The position numbers were made by a program, and so were the translations under genes. This document shows, piece after piece, positions 50,250 through 61,298 of a stretch of DNA of 64,000 bases (position 1 is the stretch's first letter; every line of letters starts with the position of its first letter). The stretch is from the NCBI GenBank assembly GCA_022059125.1, contig JAEUWY010000015.1:372001-436000 (forward strand), in the 5' to 3' direction. The stretch is from Corynespora cassiicola (lineage: Eukaryota; Ascomycota; Dothideomycetes; Pleosporales; Corynesporascaceae). The notes under the pieces are model-generated. The model did not search any database. It worked only from the letters and a program-made list of their open reading frames with translations, and was not told where the DNA came from.

Positions 50250-52337
50250 CAGAGGGGTGACATTAAAAAAAAACCAAAAAAAAGTTATACTTTTTAAACT
50301 AGTATAACTCTGTAACTAGACTAGCTATTAAAATAAAAAAAAATTCGTTTTAAAGAGATTTAGAGGCGTTTTTTTTGTGATAAAAATAATAAATAGCTTA
50401 TATAATGTTTATTACTTAAAAATTTAAAGTAAAAGTATAGTAAAAAAAAGTATAAATTTAAAAGCTAATTTATTTTTTATTTTAAAAATTATTAAAACTT
50501 TTTATTTCACGCTAACTAAATTTAGTTTAGTATATATTACGTAAGCAAAAAACTAGAGCTAGAAATTAAGTTAAATATTAAAAAAATTAAATTTAAAAAA
50601 TAAAGTTTTGCTTATATAAGCACTAATTACATAATAATAAACTAGTTAAATTAGTATATAAATAAATATTTTAGAAAAAAAATTCTGAATCTCTATTTCC
50701 TCTGAACAAAGACAAGATGGAACCTCAATTTTCAGACTATGAAGAAAAAGTTAATCTTTTATTAAAAGCCAATACACCTATTATAACTATTTCTAATATA
50801 TTAAATAAAAATAAAACAAGTATTAAAAATACTATACAAAGAATAAATAAAAAAAATAAATTATTTAATAGCTTAAAAAAAGAAAGAAATCAAGATAAAA
50901 TTAAGCTATTTAAAAGAGATAAAAGAATTATTAATAGGGATTTAATTAAAAGCCCTAAAAAAACAAATAAAAGAATATTACTAGAAAATAATATAAAAAT
51001 ATCTAAAAGAAGCTTACAAAGATATTTAAAAGAAGAAAATTATAGTATAAATATTAGTACTAAAAAGCCGTATTTAAATAAAAAAAAAGCTGAAATAAGA
51101 TTAAAATACGCAAAAAAACAATTAAAAAATTTAGAAAATATAAATTTAAATAAAATTATATTTTCTGATGAGTCAGTAATAGAAAGAGGCTTAGATTCTA
51201 GACAGGAATATATAAGAAAAAAGAGAAATAAGAGAGTAGGAGCTGAATTAGCTTTTATAAAATCAAATTGTAAGTAAAAAAAAAAATTAAAAAAATTAAA
51301 ATTAATTAAAAATTAATACTAATTAAATTATAGCTCGAGATATTGTTATATCAGTATGGGGAGCTATTTGGATAGGAGGAAGATCAGAATTAGTGTTTAT
51401 TAAAACACCTAACTCTAAAAATAACTTTAATAATACGGATTATATACAAAAAGTATTAAAATCTATTATTAAAAAACAAATAAAACCCGGTTAGTTTATA
51501 TACCTTTTTTTTATTTTTTTATTAAATTTATTATTTAATTAAATTTATTTAATTAAATATTAAATTATAAAATTAATATAAATACTAATTAGTTTATAGA
51601 CTGGAAATTTCAACAAGATAATTCAAAAATTCATACAGCTAAACCAGTTTTAAAATGGTTTAAAAGAAATAAAATTGAATTATTTGAACATCCAGCTTAT
51701 AGCCCAGACTTAGCACCTATAGAAAATATCTGGGCTATATTAAAAAATAATTTAAAAAAATTAAATCCTAATTTATTAGGTAAAAAAATAATAAAAAAGA
51801 TAATACTTTATTTATAAACGCTATAAATAAAGAATGGAATTTAATTCCACAAAAAATAATAGATAATTGTATATTATCTTTACCTAGACGTTGGGAGGCA
51901 GTTAATAAAGCTAACGGGTATTATACAAAATATTAATAATTTAATTAATTATTAATATATTTATATAATTTAATTTTTGAAAAAAAAAATTCTACTATTA
52001 AATCTTTTTTTAAAAAAATAAAAAAGATATTTTTAAAAAAAGATCACAAGTATATACTGTATACAACTTTAAAATAATAAAATAAAAAATAAAAATTTTA
52101 CGCTAGAAAAAAAATAAATCAGCTTTTAAGTTTGCATTTTTTTTTACTATACTTTTACTTTAAATTTCTAAGTAATAAATATTATCTAAGCTATATATTT
52201 TTTTTATTACAAAATTAAAGCCTCTAAATCTCTTTAAAATTAATTTTCTTTTATTTTAATAGCTGGTCTAGTTACAGAGTTATACTAGTTTAAAAAGTAT
52301 AACTTTTTTTTGGTTTTTTTTTAATGTCACCCCTCTG
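50250..52337 (+). mobile_element. Tc1/mariner element copy 3, nearly intact
   Basis: 2,088 bp, bounded by CAGAGGGGTGACATT and its exact inverse. TA follows the right end, and TTA precedes the left. The terminal ~80 bp are inverted repeats (including AGTTATACTTTTTAAACTAG). It carries a transposase on the plus strand with few RIP-type changes, unlike its surroundings. Confidence 0.92.
50717..51936 (+). pseudogene. Tc1/mariner (DD34E) transposase with two introns and one frameshift
   Basis: Exons 50717-51269, 51334-51489 and 51600-51936; introns of 64 nt (GTAAGT...TATAG) and 110 nt (GTTAGT...TATAG). N-terminal helix-turn-helix (NTPIITISNILNKNKTSIK), then the three catalytic blocks: IIFSDES, FQQDNSKIHTA and YSPDLAPIENIW. 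There are 34 residues between the second Asp and the Glu, the Tc1-type DD34E signature. An A-run at 51,782-51,788 has seven A where copy 1 has eight, which shifts the frame about 50 codons before the end (the rest reads NAINKEWNLIPQK ... RRWEAVNKANG). If not a sequencing error, this copy is disabled only by that. Confidence 0.85.
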
Positions 52338-52369
52338 TACTAAAAAAAAAATTTAAAATTCTGTATAAC

Positions 52370-54223
52370 GTATTCTACGGGCGAGTCGGTTAACAGGTGA
52401 GTCAGTTACTTTTACTAAAACTACACTAAAATCTAACCTATTATAATCTAAAATACTATATTTTAGCTTTTTATAGTAGACTACAGCACGTAATATTATT
52501 TAGAAATTTTTTTTATATTAACTTTATATATTCGCGTGTTATATTTAGTTTAATTATATTTTTTATAGTATTTTTAAAATAGCTTACTTTTTTAAACGTA
52601 TATTTACTTTTTTTTTTTTTTTTATTACTACGCGCTTTAAACTTTTTTAAAACTACTAGTTACTATTTATTTTTAACTATTAAAGTTTTTTTTTTTAAAT
52701 CTATTTTTTTTATATAATTTTTATTATATAGTAGTTTTGTTAGCTGTTTAAAGCTTTCTAATTTTCTATTAAACTAAAACTAGTTTATACGTAATAATTA
52801 TAGCTTTTTTTAATACTTTTTTAAACGCTTTAACTATAAATATAAAAAAGCTGTTTATATATTTTTAAATTTTTAACTTTATAAGCGTTAATTATAACCT
52901 AAATTTTAAAATATTACTAAAAATTTATAACTGCTAAAGTATATTATTTATAGTAAATAATAGTAATAAAGTTTAAAGCTTTATATTAAAAGCTAATATA
53001 ATCTGTTCTAAGTTAAAAGGGACTAATTTAGTACTTTAGAACTTTTTTTAAATATTACTAAAAGTAAATACTATATTATAAACTGCTTTAAAGTATAGCA
53101 GAAACTTAAATTTTATAAAATAAGTAATTTAGTTATATATAAATATTTCGGCTTAGCGTCTATACGCAGTTTTTAAAAAAATAAAATAGCTTATATTAAA
53201 TAGCTGTAAAAAGTATAATAAATACAGAAATATATATAAAGTAATAATTTTATTATTTTTATAGTATTACTAGAAAAAAAGTAATTTATAGTTTTTATAG
53301 CTATTAATAACTAGTAGTTAGTAGATGCTAACAGTACGTTTTTTTATATATTTATTAAAATACTTTAACTATTTAAAACTAAATTTATTAGTTATTTAGC
53401 TGTTACTAAAAATTTTAATAATTTAGTTTTAAAGTAGATTTTTTTTATACTAGCTAGTAAAATAGTAGCGCGCTTTAAAAATAATAAAAAATAAAATAAC
53501 TTATTTTTTAGTATTAATATTTTATATAACTGTTATTTACTTATAGTTACCTAACTAAACTATTTTTAACTTTTTTTATTATTCTAAAGCTGTAATAACT
53601 ATTTTTATTAATATTTAGCTTATTATAAAGTTTATTTTATTAAAGTTATACGTGTTATTATTTTAAATACTATACTTAGTTTTAATACTAGCTACTAAAC
53701 TAAACTAGCTTTAAATTATTTTAAAGTTTTTATATTTATCTCTCTTATAATTATACTTCTAATTAAATTTTATTTTAAGCTTTAGTTAGTATTTTATAAA
53801 CGTATTAAACTAATTTATACTAATAAAGTTTAAATTACGCTTAGCGCGCAGAAAATTAGTTATAACAGCTATACTTACTAGCTAAAAGCTAAATTCTCGC
53901 ATATCTAGCTTAAATATATAATTAATAATTATCTACTTTTTATTATTATTTAATTTTTATAAATTAAATATAGTATTAGTTTATAAAAATTATTCTGCGC
54001 GTTAGTTACTTAGTATATTTTTAAATAATCTATAAATAGCTGCAGCGCGTTATTAAAAAAAATTTATATTTTATTTAAAAACTTAAAGCGTAAGCTGTAC
54101 TTAAGCTTTCTAAAACATATTAATAATAAGTTATTATTAAAATATTAGTATAAGAAAAGTATTTTAGTATAGTTTTAGTAAAAGTAACTAACTTGCCCGT
54201 TAACCGACTCGCCCGTAGTATAC
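52370..54223 (+). mobile_element. 1.85-kb TIR DNA transposon (family B), copy 3
   Basis: Starts GTATTCTACGGGCGAGTCGG and ends GACTCGCCCGTAGTATAC. It lies 32 bp beyond the end of mariner copy 3. Interior as in copies 1 and 2; no intact frame. Confidence 0.85.
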
Positions 54224-57200
54224 ATTATAAAGTTTTATAAAATTATTATAATAAAAAAATACACGCGGTAATAAAAATTATTATAATAATATTAATAATA
54301 TTAGTAGTATTAGTAATACTAGTAATATTTACAGCCTAGAAAACTGTAAAAATAAAATCTATATTACTATACTAATTAATTTACTATAGCTATTAATTTT
54401 AAAAACTTATAGTTAACTGTAAACTAGCTTATAAACTAGTTTACAGTTTATAGTTTATAAACTAACTATACTAATTAGCTATAACTTTATTACTATTTTT
54501 TAAATTTTATTATACTCTGTATTTATACGTGTAAGTTTTAAAATTTATATTAGTTTTTTTTATAATACTTATTTAGGCAGATATTTATAAAAGTTAAATT
54601 TTTGTAATATTAGAGCTTTTATTTAGAGCTTTTACTTAAAGCTTATAGTAACTTATTAAAAGTATTTTACTTTATATAACTACGTTTTATATTTTATACT
54701 TTAATAACTATAAATTATAATCTTTATAAGTTATATTATTTCTAAATAAATTTTTAGAGCTTTAAAGCTTAAAACTTTAAAGTTTTAAAATAGTATTTTT
54801 TTTAACTATTACTTTTATAATTTATAATTTATAATTTATAACTTACGTAATTATAGATTTATAAACTAATAAACTAGTAAGCTTATAAAATAGAAATTAT
54901 TTACTTACTTATTAATAATCTAATTATTTTTTATTACTTTTAGTTACTGTTTTATTAAATACTTAACCAGTATTATTTCTATTTTTTTTTATTAATTTAT
55001 ATTTACTATTTAGTTCTAGCCCAGCACAGCTGAGAAAAAGAGACTTCTATAGCTTTTTTAAAGTATTTAATATATCGCAGATACGTTAGTAAAACGAAAT
55101 AGTATTATAAAATATTTAAAGTATTTATACCGCGTTTAAAATACTGTTTTTTTTTTTTATACATATTAAATTATACGCGTTTTAAAAATTTAAAACTATA
55201 AATATTTATATTTTAAATAGCTTATTTTTAAGCTTTTAAATATTTAGTAGTAGATATTTATTTTTAATTATAATATTATTGAATTTTCTAAAATCTATAT
55301 ATAACTGTAGAAATCTATTATTTTTAAAAATAAAAATAATTAAATATTTTGTTTCTGACGTTAATTTGTATACAAATTTTTTTTTAAAAAATTTATTAAA
55401 ATATATTTATAACGCTATAAGTTTTTTTTAATAAACTATAGATAGATTTAAAAATTAGATTTTTTTTTTTCTAAAATGCTATTTTACAGTTTTAAAATTA
55501 ATACTTAAATAATATTTTATTATTTACTTTTTTTAAAAAATAGTTTTTATTTATTTTGTTATTTAGAAATTTTAAAAGTTACGCAAGTTATTTTTAAAAC
55601 TTTTATTCTATTATTTAGTAGTTTTTTATTAAATTTAGTAAAATTAACTTTTTTTTAAAAGTATTTTAGTTAATTTTTTACTGCCTATATTATTTAGTAT
55701 AATTTTATTTACTATTAAACGTTATTAATACGTAAGTTTTAATATAATAGCGTAATTATATTCTATAAATAAAAGCTTTTTTTTTACTTAGTTAATATAT
55801 AGATTATACTTTCTAGATTATAGAAGTTTTAAAATAACGTTATAGATAACTGTATTTATAATATTAAAAAAAATCTTTTTTTTAGTATTTTTAAATATTT
55901 ATAGTATTTATAGCTTTTTAATCTATTAATATTTTTTAAATATTTTTTTTTATTTACTATATAAAAAAAATAAAATTATTTATAAGTATATATTTTTATT
56001 TTACTACGCTTTACAGTCTGCTGTAGAAAATAATTATACTAAATTTTTATATTTAATAATATTTTTATTAAGTATTTATTAAGCTTAATAAATAGTTTAA
56101 TTAAATTTCTTAAATTAGTAGCGTAAAGTACTTTAAATCAATTCTAAGCGCTAAATACTGTTCTAAAAAAAACTTATTACTAAATCTATAAAAATATTTT
56201 TTATTCTAATAATATTTATAATTTTTATATAAATATATTTACTAAAAATTTTACATATATTTTCTATTAACTAGTATATTTATTATAAGTTTTTTATTTA
56301 TTTGTTCTAAAAAAGTATTATACTTATTATTTATTTTATAAATAAGTGTTGTATATATATATTTTACAGTTAAACTACTATTATATATATTTATATAGTT
56401 TTTTTAGAAAATATTCTACTATTACTTTTTTTAAATAGTAAATTTAGTATTAATTTTTTCTATAAAATGTCTATAATCAATTTATATACTTTAAATTTTT
56501 TAAGTTTAAGTAGTATTATAGTTTTTATATATTTTAACTTTATAAAAAATTTAAAACTGTATTTAGTTCGCTATTAAAATTTTATAAAATTTTTAATTTA
56601 ATTTTTAAATCTAGTTACTTAACTTATTTTTATATTTTAGAACTAAATAGCTATCAGCGTTTCTTTTAATTTTAATTTTTCTTATTTAAATTATTATATT
56701 TTTTTAATTATTTATATATTATAGGTAATTTTTTCTACTATACAGGCGTTTTTATTAAATTTTTTCTGTTTTTTTTATAAACTTTTATTAGTTCTTATTT
56801 TTATATAGAATTTTTATTAATTTTAAATTCAGTAAGTTTAAATAGTATACTACTGTTACTATTTTATTTAAACTTACAACTAGTATTATTTAAATATTTT
56901 TTATATTCGTGTACGTTGCGAAAAGTTTTTTTTTTTACTTAAACTATATTTTTTAAATTTAACCTTTTTAAAAAGTTTTTAAACTCTGTTTAAGTACTTT
57001 TAATTTAATACTAAATATAATTAAAAAAAAATTTATTTACAATAACTTTTTATTTATTATCTGCGTTAGATATATTATTTAAAATAGTTTATAATATATT
57101 TAGCTATTAAATAACTTTATTTTTTAATTAATAGTTTTTTATAATATAGTCTGTTTTTCTACACGCGTAGTAAATTATACTTTTATTTTTAAATTAATTA

Positions 57201-58267
57201 TTTTTTATTACTTTTTTTTAATTTTTATATATTACTAAAAATTATTAGTTTATTACTATAAATATTATAAGTAAAATACGTTACTTTATATTTAACTTAT
57301 TTACTAGTATTAGTATTATAGTGCTTTTTACTATAACTTAGTTTAATATATTATTTATATTATAAATTCTAATTTTAGTGTAATTTTATACGTAATTTAT
57401 ACAGTTTCTAATTAATATTAATAAATCTATTTATAAGTTATTTAAGCGTATTAAGCTAAGCTTCTAAATATATAAGTTTTTTTTTAATATTAAGTTTAAG
57501 TTTTTAACAGTATATTATCATAAATACTTTATTATTTTATTTTATAAAAATTAATAGTTACTAAAATTTATTAGTGTAGTTAGCAGCTAAAGCCTGTTAT
57601 TTAAAATATTAAATAACTTATTTAGTAATTATATTTTTATTAGAAACTCTAAAAACTTATTTAATTTTTTTTTAAATTTATTAAAAAAATTTATTTATTT
57701 ATTAACGTTATTATTAGCTTTACTATTTTTATACTTATTAAAAACAAATTTAATTTATTAAAATATTTTATTTTTTATATACGTAACTGCGAATATAACG
57801 CGTTTTTTTTTTAATATTTTTATTCTAAAAATTAAAAAATAAATTAAGCTGTAAAAGCTAGTTTTTAAACTTACTTTATTTTTTATAATAAAAAATAAAT
57901 ATTACTACTTTAATAAAATTATTGTCTGCTATATTAGATTATATAATTATACTAGTAGTAGCTTTAGTATTAATAGTACTATTAATTAAAGTTAAAAGTA
58001 CGCGTAATTTTAAAATAATACTTATTTTAAAAAATATTTATAATACTAAAACTAACTACAGGCTATAAGTAAGACTAAAAAGTAAATAGCTGCTTAAGTT
58101 AATTTTTGAAAATAAATACTAGTAAAATTATATAAATAAAATAATATATAATATACTATATAAATTTCTATATTAGTAATAAAGTATAATAAGTTAATAG
58201 TTAATTCTAAACAATAAATTTACTAATAAAATAAATATAATTATATTTTATAATTATATAAACTATA
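54224..58267 (-). mobile_element. Degraded repeats including a reverse-oriented Ty3/gypsy remnant
   Basis: On the minus strand about 55,330-55,200 reads LYIDFRKFNNIIIKNKYLLL, a RIP-altered gypsy reverse transcriptase motif (LCVDYRxLNxITIKNRYPLP). The upstream gag/protease part of the same element would lie to about 57,900, but I cannot delimit it. A reverse copy of repeat E is at 54,935-55,065, and several A/T palindromes such as TAAACTAGTTTA occur around 54,410-54,460. Confidence 0.5.
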
Positions 58268-58500
58268 TCGAAAGAGCTACGGGAGTCTCTTTCTCTCAGC
58301 TGTGCTAGGCTAGGACTAAACAGTAAATACAAATTAATAAAAAAAAACAGAAATAATGCTGGTTAGGCATCTAATAAAACAGTAACTAGAGGTAATAAAA
58401 AATAATTAGGTTATTAACGAGCAAGCAAGCAATTCCATACTCGCTACTCGTTAATAACAAAATAGAAACAGTAAAGAAAAACAGGGATATAAACTATATA
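58268..58500 (+). repeat. Repeat E, forward copy, with adjoining GAGCAAGCAAGC motif
   Basis: Contains GAAAGAGCTACGGGAGTCTC and CTCAGCTGTGCTAGGCTAGG, the least mutated copy in the block, then ATGCTGGTTAGGCATC. A segment CTCGTTAATAACAAAATAG similar to the edge of repeat D follows at about 58,447. Confidence 0.6.
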
Positions 58501-58540
58501 TATACTAAGTTTTATAAAATATTATAAAACTATTATACTA

Positions 58541-58720
58541 TTTTTATAAAACTATAAAATTTATAAAACGCCAAGTTATAAATTTTACAAATTTTATACT
58601 AAGCTTTTTTTAATATTAATATTTTTATAAAACTATAAATTTTATAAAACGCTAAGTTATAAATTTTATAAATTTTATACTAAGCTTTTTTTAATATTAA
58701 TATTTTTTATAAAACTGTTA
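58541..58720 (+). repeat. 81-bp tandem repeat, about 2.2 copies
   Basis: Units begin with TTTTTATAAAACTATAAA at 58,541 and 58,622, with a third partial unit from about 58,703. Each contains AAAACGCCAAGTTATAAATT or its C-to-T variant. Confidence 0.75.
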
Positions 58721-60300
58721 TATAACTTATTTTAGCTTAAAAGAATAATAAGTACTTACTATTAGTATTTATTATTAGTTATTTTTTAAAAGCGTCGTCT
58801 GCGCTGCCTATTTTTTTAAATTTATAATATTTAACTAAAAAAAAATTTATAAAATTTTTTTAAATAATATAACTAAATAAAAAATTAGATTACGTTAAAA
58901 TTAAACTATTTTTAATTTTAGAATAAAAAAAACTAGTTAATTATAAACTTTAACTTTTTACTAATACTAAAATATATTTAGTATTCTACGTGTTATTATT
59001 AGAATCTGCTAATACTAAAATATTAATTTAAATATATTTTTATTATAAAATAAAAAAAAAGTTAGATTTAAAGTAAAAGCGCTAGTAAGCTACCGTAAAA
59101 TAAAATAAAATAAATTTTATAATAATTATTTTATATAAGAATAATTAGTTAAATAAAAAAAGTATAATAAATATTACAGAACTCTAGCTATTCTGTATTT
59201 ATATTAGCATGCTAAGTAAGTAAGCTGCGTAAAACTTACGCTTAATATATATTTTAAATATAATAAATATTATTTTTAAAACTACTATTAATATATTATT
59301 TAAGCTATTTTTTTATTATTAATTTTAGTGTAAAGTAAATACTATTATTTAAAGCTAGATCTTTTATAAAAAGTATTTAAAATTAAAAAATATATAAAAA
59401 CTAAAATAAAATTTATAGAACTGTTAGTAACTACTTAAAAAAAACTAAAAATAAAATTACTTTTACTACTATACAGAAATAACTAAAAAAAAATATTAAA
59501 AAAACAATACATTATATATAACTAAATATTTAGAAATTAGTAGAAAATATAAATACTTTCTAAAAGTTATTAAAAAAGCTTTTAATAGTACTCTAAATAC
59601 TTAAAAAAAGTTTAGAGTAAATTTTTTAAAAAAACTATTAAAAATAAATGCTTTAAATAATACTTTATATTTTTACTTTTTTTTTAAACATTTTTTAGAT
59701 ATTATCTTTTCTGTATAATAATTAATTAAATTTATTTATTAATAAAACTGTTTTTTTTACTTTTACTATTTATAAATTTTTTAAAACTTTTTTATATATT
59801 TTTATAGCTGTATTCTACGTTTTATATTATTTTTTTATTTATTACTATATTTTTTTTTTAGTAAAACGTTAAAACTTAAATTAAATAATATAAATATTAT
59901 ACTGCTAGCTGTAATATAAATACTTACTATATTTTTTAAAATAAAAAAATATTTTATATACTTATTTATATTTTACGTAAATTAAATATTTTCAAACTAT
60001 AACTTTTTTTATAGTTTTAATAAAATTAGCTAAATAATAATAGTAAATAGTACTAAAAACTATTAGTATTTTAAATGTTATTATAAAAGTAAATAGTAAC
60101 AAAAAAAATCTACGTGTTATATATTAGCTTAAAAAACTAAACTAAGCTAAAAAAAAATAGTATTATAAACTATAAATATAAATTAATAAAAAGGCTAATA
60201 AAGTCGCACTGCTATAACTAGTTATATAATATATTTAATTAATTAGCTTATTTAGCAGTACTAAATAACTAAATAGTACTAAATAGAAGTTTTAGATAAC
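58721..60300. other. Degraded repeats, including repeat G copy (59,157-59,355)
   Basis: No coding frame is readable. The repeat G copy is the uninterrupted counterpart of the one split by TIR element copy 1. Confidence 0.45.
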
Positions 60301-60910
60301 GTATACTACAGGTAAATCAGTTAATAGGCGAGTTAGTTACTTTTACTAAAACTACACTAAAACCTAACTTATTATAGCTTAAAGTATTATACTTTAGCTT
60401 TTTATAGCAGACTACAGCACGTAATATTATTTAAAAAAAAATTTTATATTAATTTTACACGTTCGCGCGTTATATTTAATTTAATTATATTTTTTATAGT
60501 ATTTTTAAAATAACTTATTTTTCTAAGCGCGTATCTGCTTTTTTACTTTTTTTCTATTACTATATATTCTAAATTTTTTTAAAACTACTAGTTGCTATTT
60601 ATTTTTAACTATTAAAAAAAAATTTTAAACTTGCTTTTTTATATAATTTTTATTATATAGTAGCTGTATTAGCTGCTTAAAGTTTTTTTAATTTTTTATT
60701 AAGCTAAAACTAGCTTATACGTAATAATTACGGCTTTTTAATACTTTTTTAAACGTTTTAACTATAAATATAAAAAAGCTGTTTATATATTTCTAAATTT
60801 TTAACTTAATAAGCGTTAATTATAATTTAAATTTTAAAGTATTACTAAAAATTTATAACTGCTAAAATATATTATTTATAGTAAATAGTAGTAATAAAGT
60901 TTAAAGTTTT
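60301..60910 (+). mobile_element. 1.85-kb TIR DNA transposon (family B), copy 4, cut by a gypsy insertion
   Basis: Starts GTATACTACAGGTAAATCAG and follows the other copies for about 610 bp. The homology stops within AAAG(C/T)TTT, exactly where TGTTATGAGCC of the gypsy LTR begins. The remaining ~1.2 kb should lie beyond the window. Confidence 0.85.
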
Positions 60911-61152
60911 TGTTATGAGCCACAAACGTGGGCCAATGACGGGGCCGACAGGGTCGCACCGCCATGGCTGGTCACGTGACGTGCTCAGTTGATCAGTCCG
61001 CTCAGCAGTACTGAGCAACTGAGCAGTACTGAGCAGAAGCCTCAGGCACATGTATATAGTCCACACAATTGTACTCTACAATTGTGTTCACCTTGTTAGC
61101 AAATCTATCGTTTGGAATTGACTATCAACCTATCGTGCTCTATCTGCCAACA
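60911..61152 (+). repeat. 5' LTR (3' border tentative)
   Basis: Begins TGTTATGAGCC. The nearest matching end, AACA at 61,149-61,152, gives a TGTT...AACA LTR of 242 bp, but without the 3' LTR the border is a guess. It contains a TATA-type box (TATATAG, about 61,053-61,059), an 11-bp perfect hairpin (61,063-61,087), tandem CTGAGCAGTACTGAGCA motifs (about 61,001-61,036) and the palindrome GTCACGTGAC (60,971-60,980). Confidence 0.65.
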
Positions 61153-61298
61153 CGGAGACCCGTACAGCATATCGCACATCGTTTCACTCACGTGACCCTA
61201 CCAGTACTTATCCCCGAGAATCAACCCAAGCAGCTACTTGCTCCCTAGCCTCGCTCATAGCCTGTAGCACAGCCTTAACATTGTGAACACCCTTCAAG

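Larger units (their letters stand above)
21797..60910. other. AT-rich, RIP-degraded transposon block
   Basis: About 39 kb whose base composition drops abruptly after the DUF953 gene and rises again abruptly at the gypsy LTR. Remaining C residues are mostly in CG or CT context, and CA/TG dinucleotides are scarce, the expected result of RIP (CpA to TpA on both strands). No host gene can be supported. The identifiable elements inside are listed separately; stretches between them are degraded, unclassified repeat sequence. Confidence 0.9.

Noticed and set aside
58541..58720. Tandem repeat considered as a CRISPR-like array
   Set aside because: Units are directly adjacent with an 81-bp period and no unique spacers, in a eukaryotic genome.
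21797..60910. Mitochondrial DNA insertion as an explanation of the AT-rich block
   Set aside because: No mitochondrial genes or rRNA/tRNA-like sequence are recognisable; instead nuclear transposons with C-to-T/G-to-A changes are found.
60872..61066. 64-codon minus-strand frame across the LTR
   Set aside because: It crosses the insertion junction between family B and the LTR, so it cannot be an ancestral gene.
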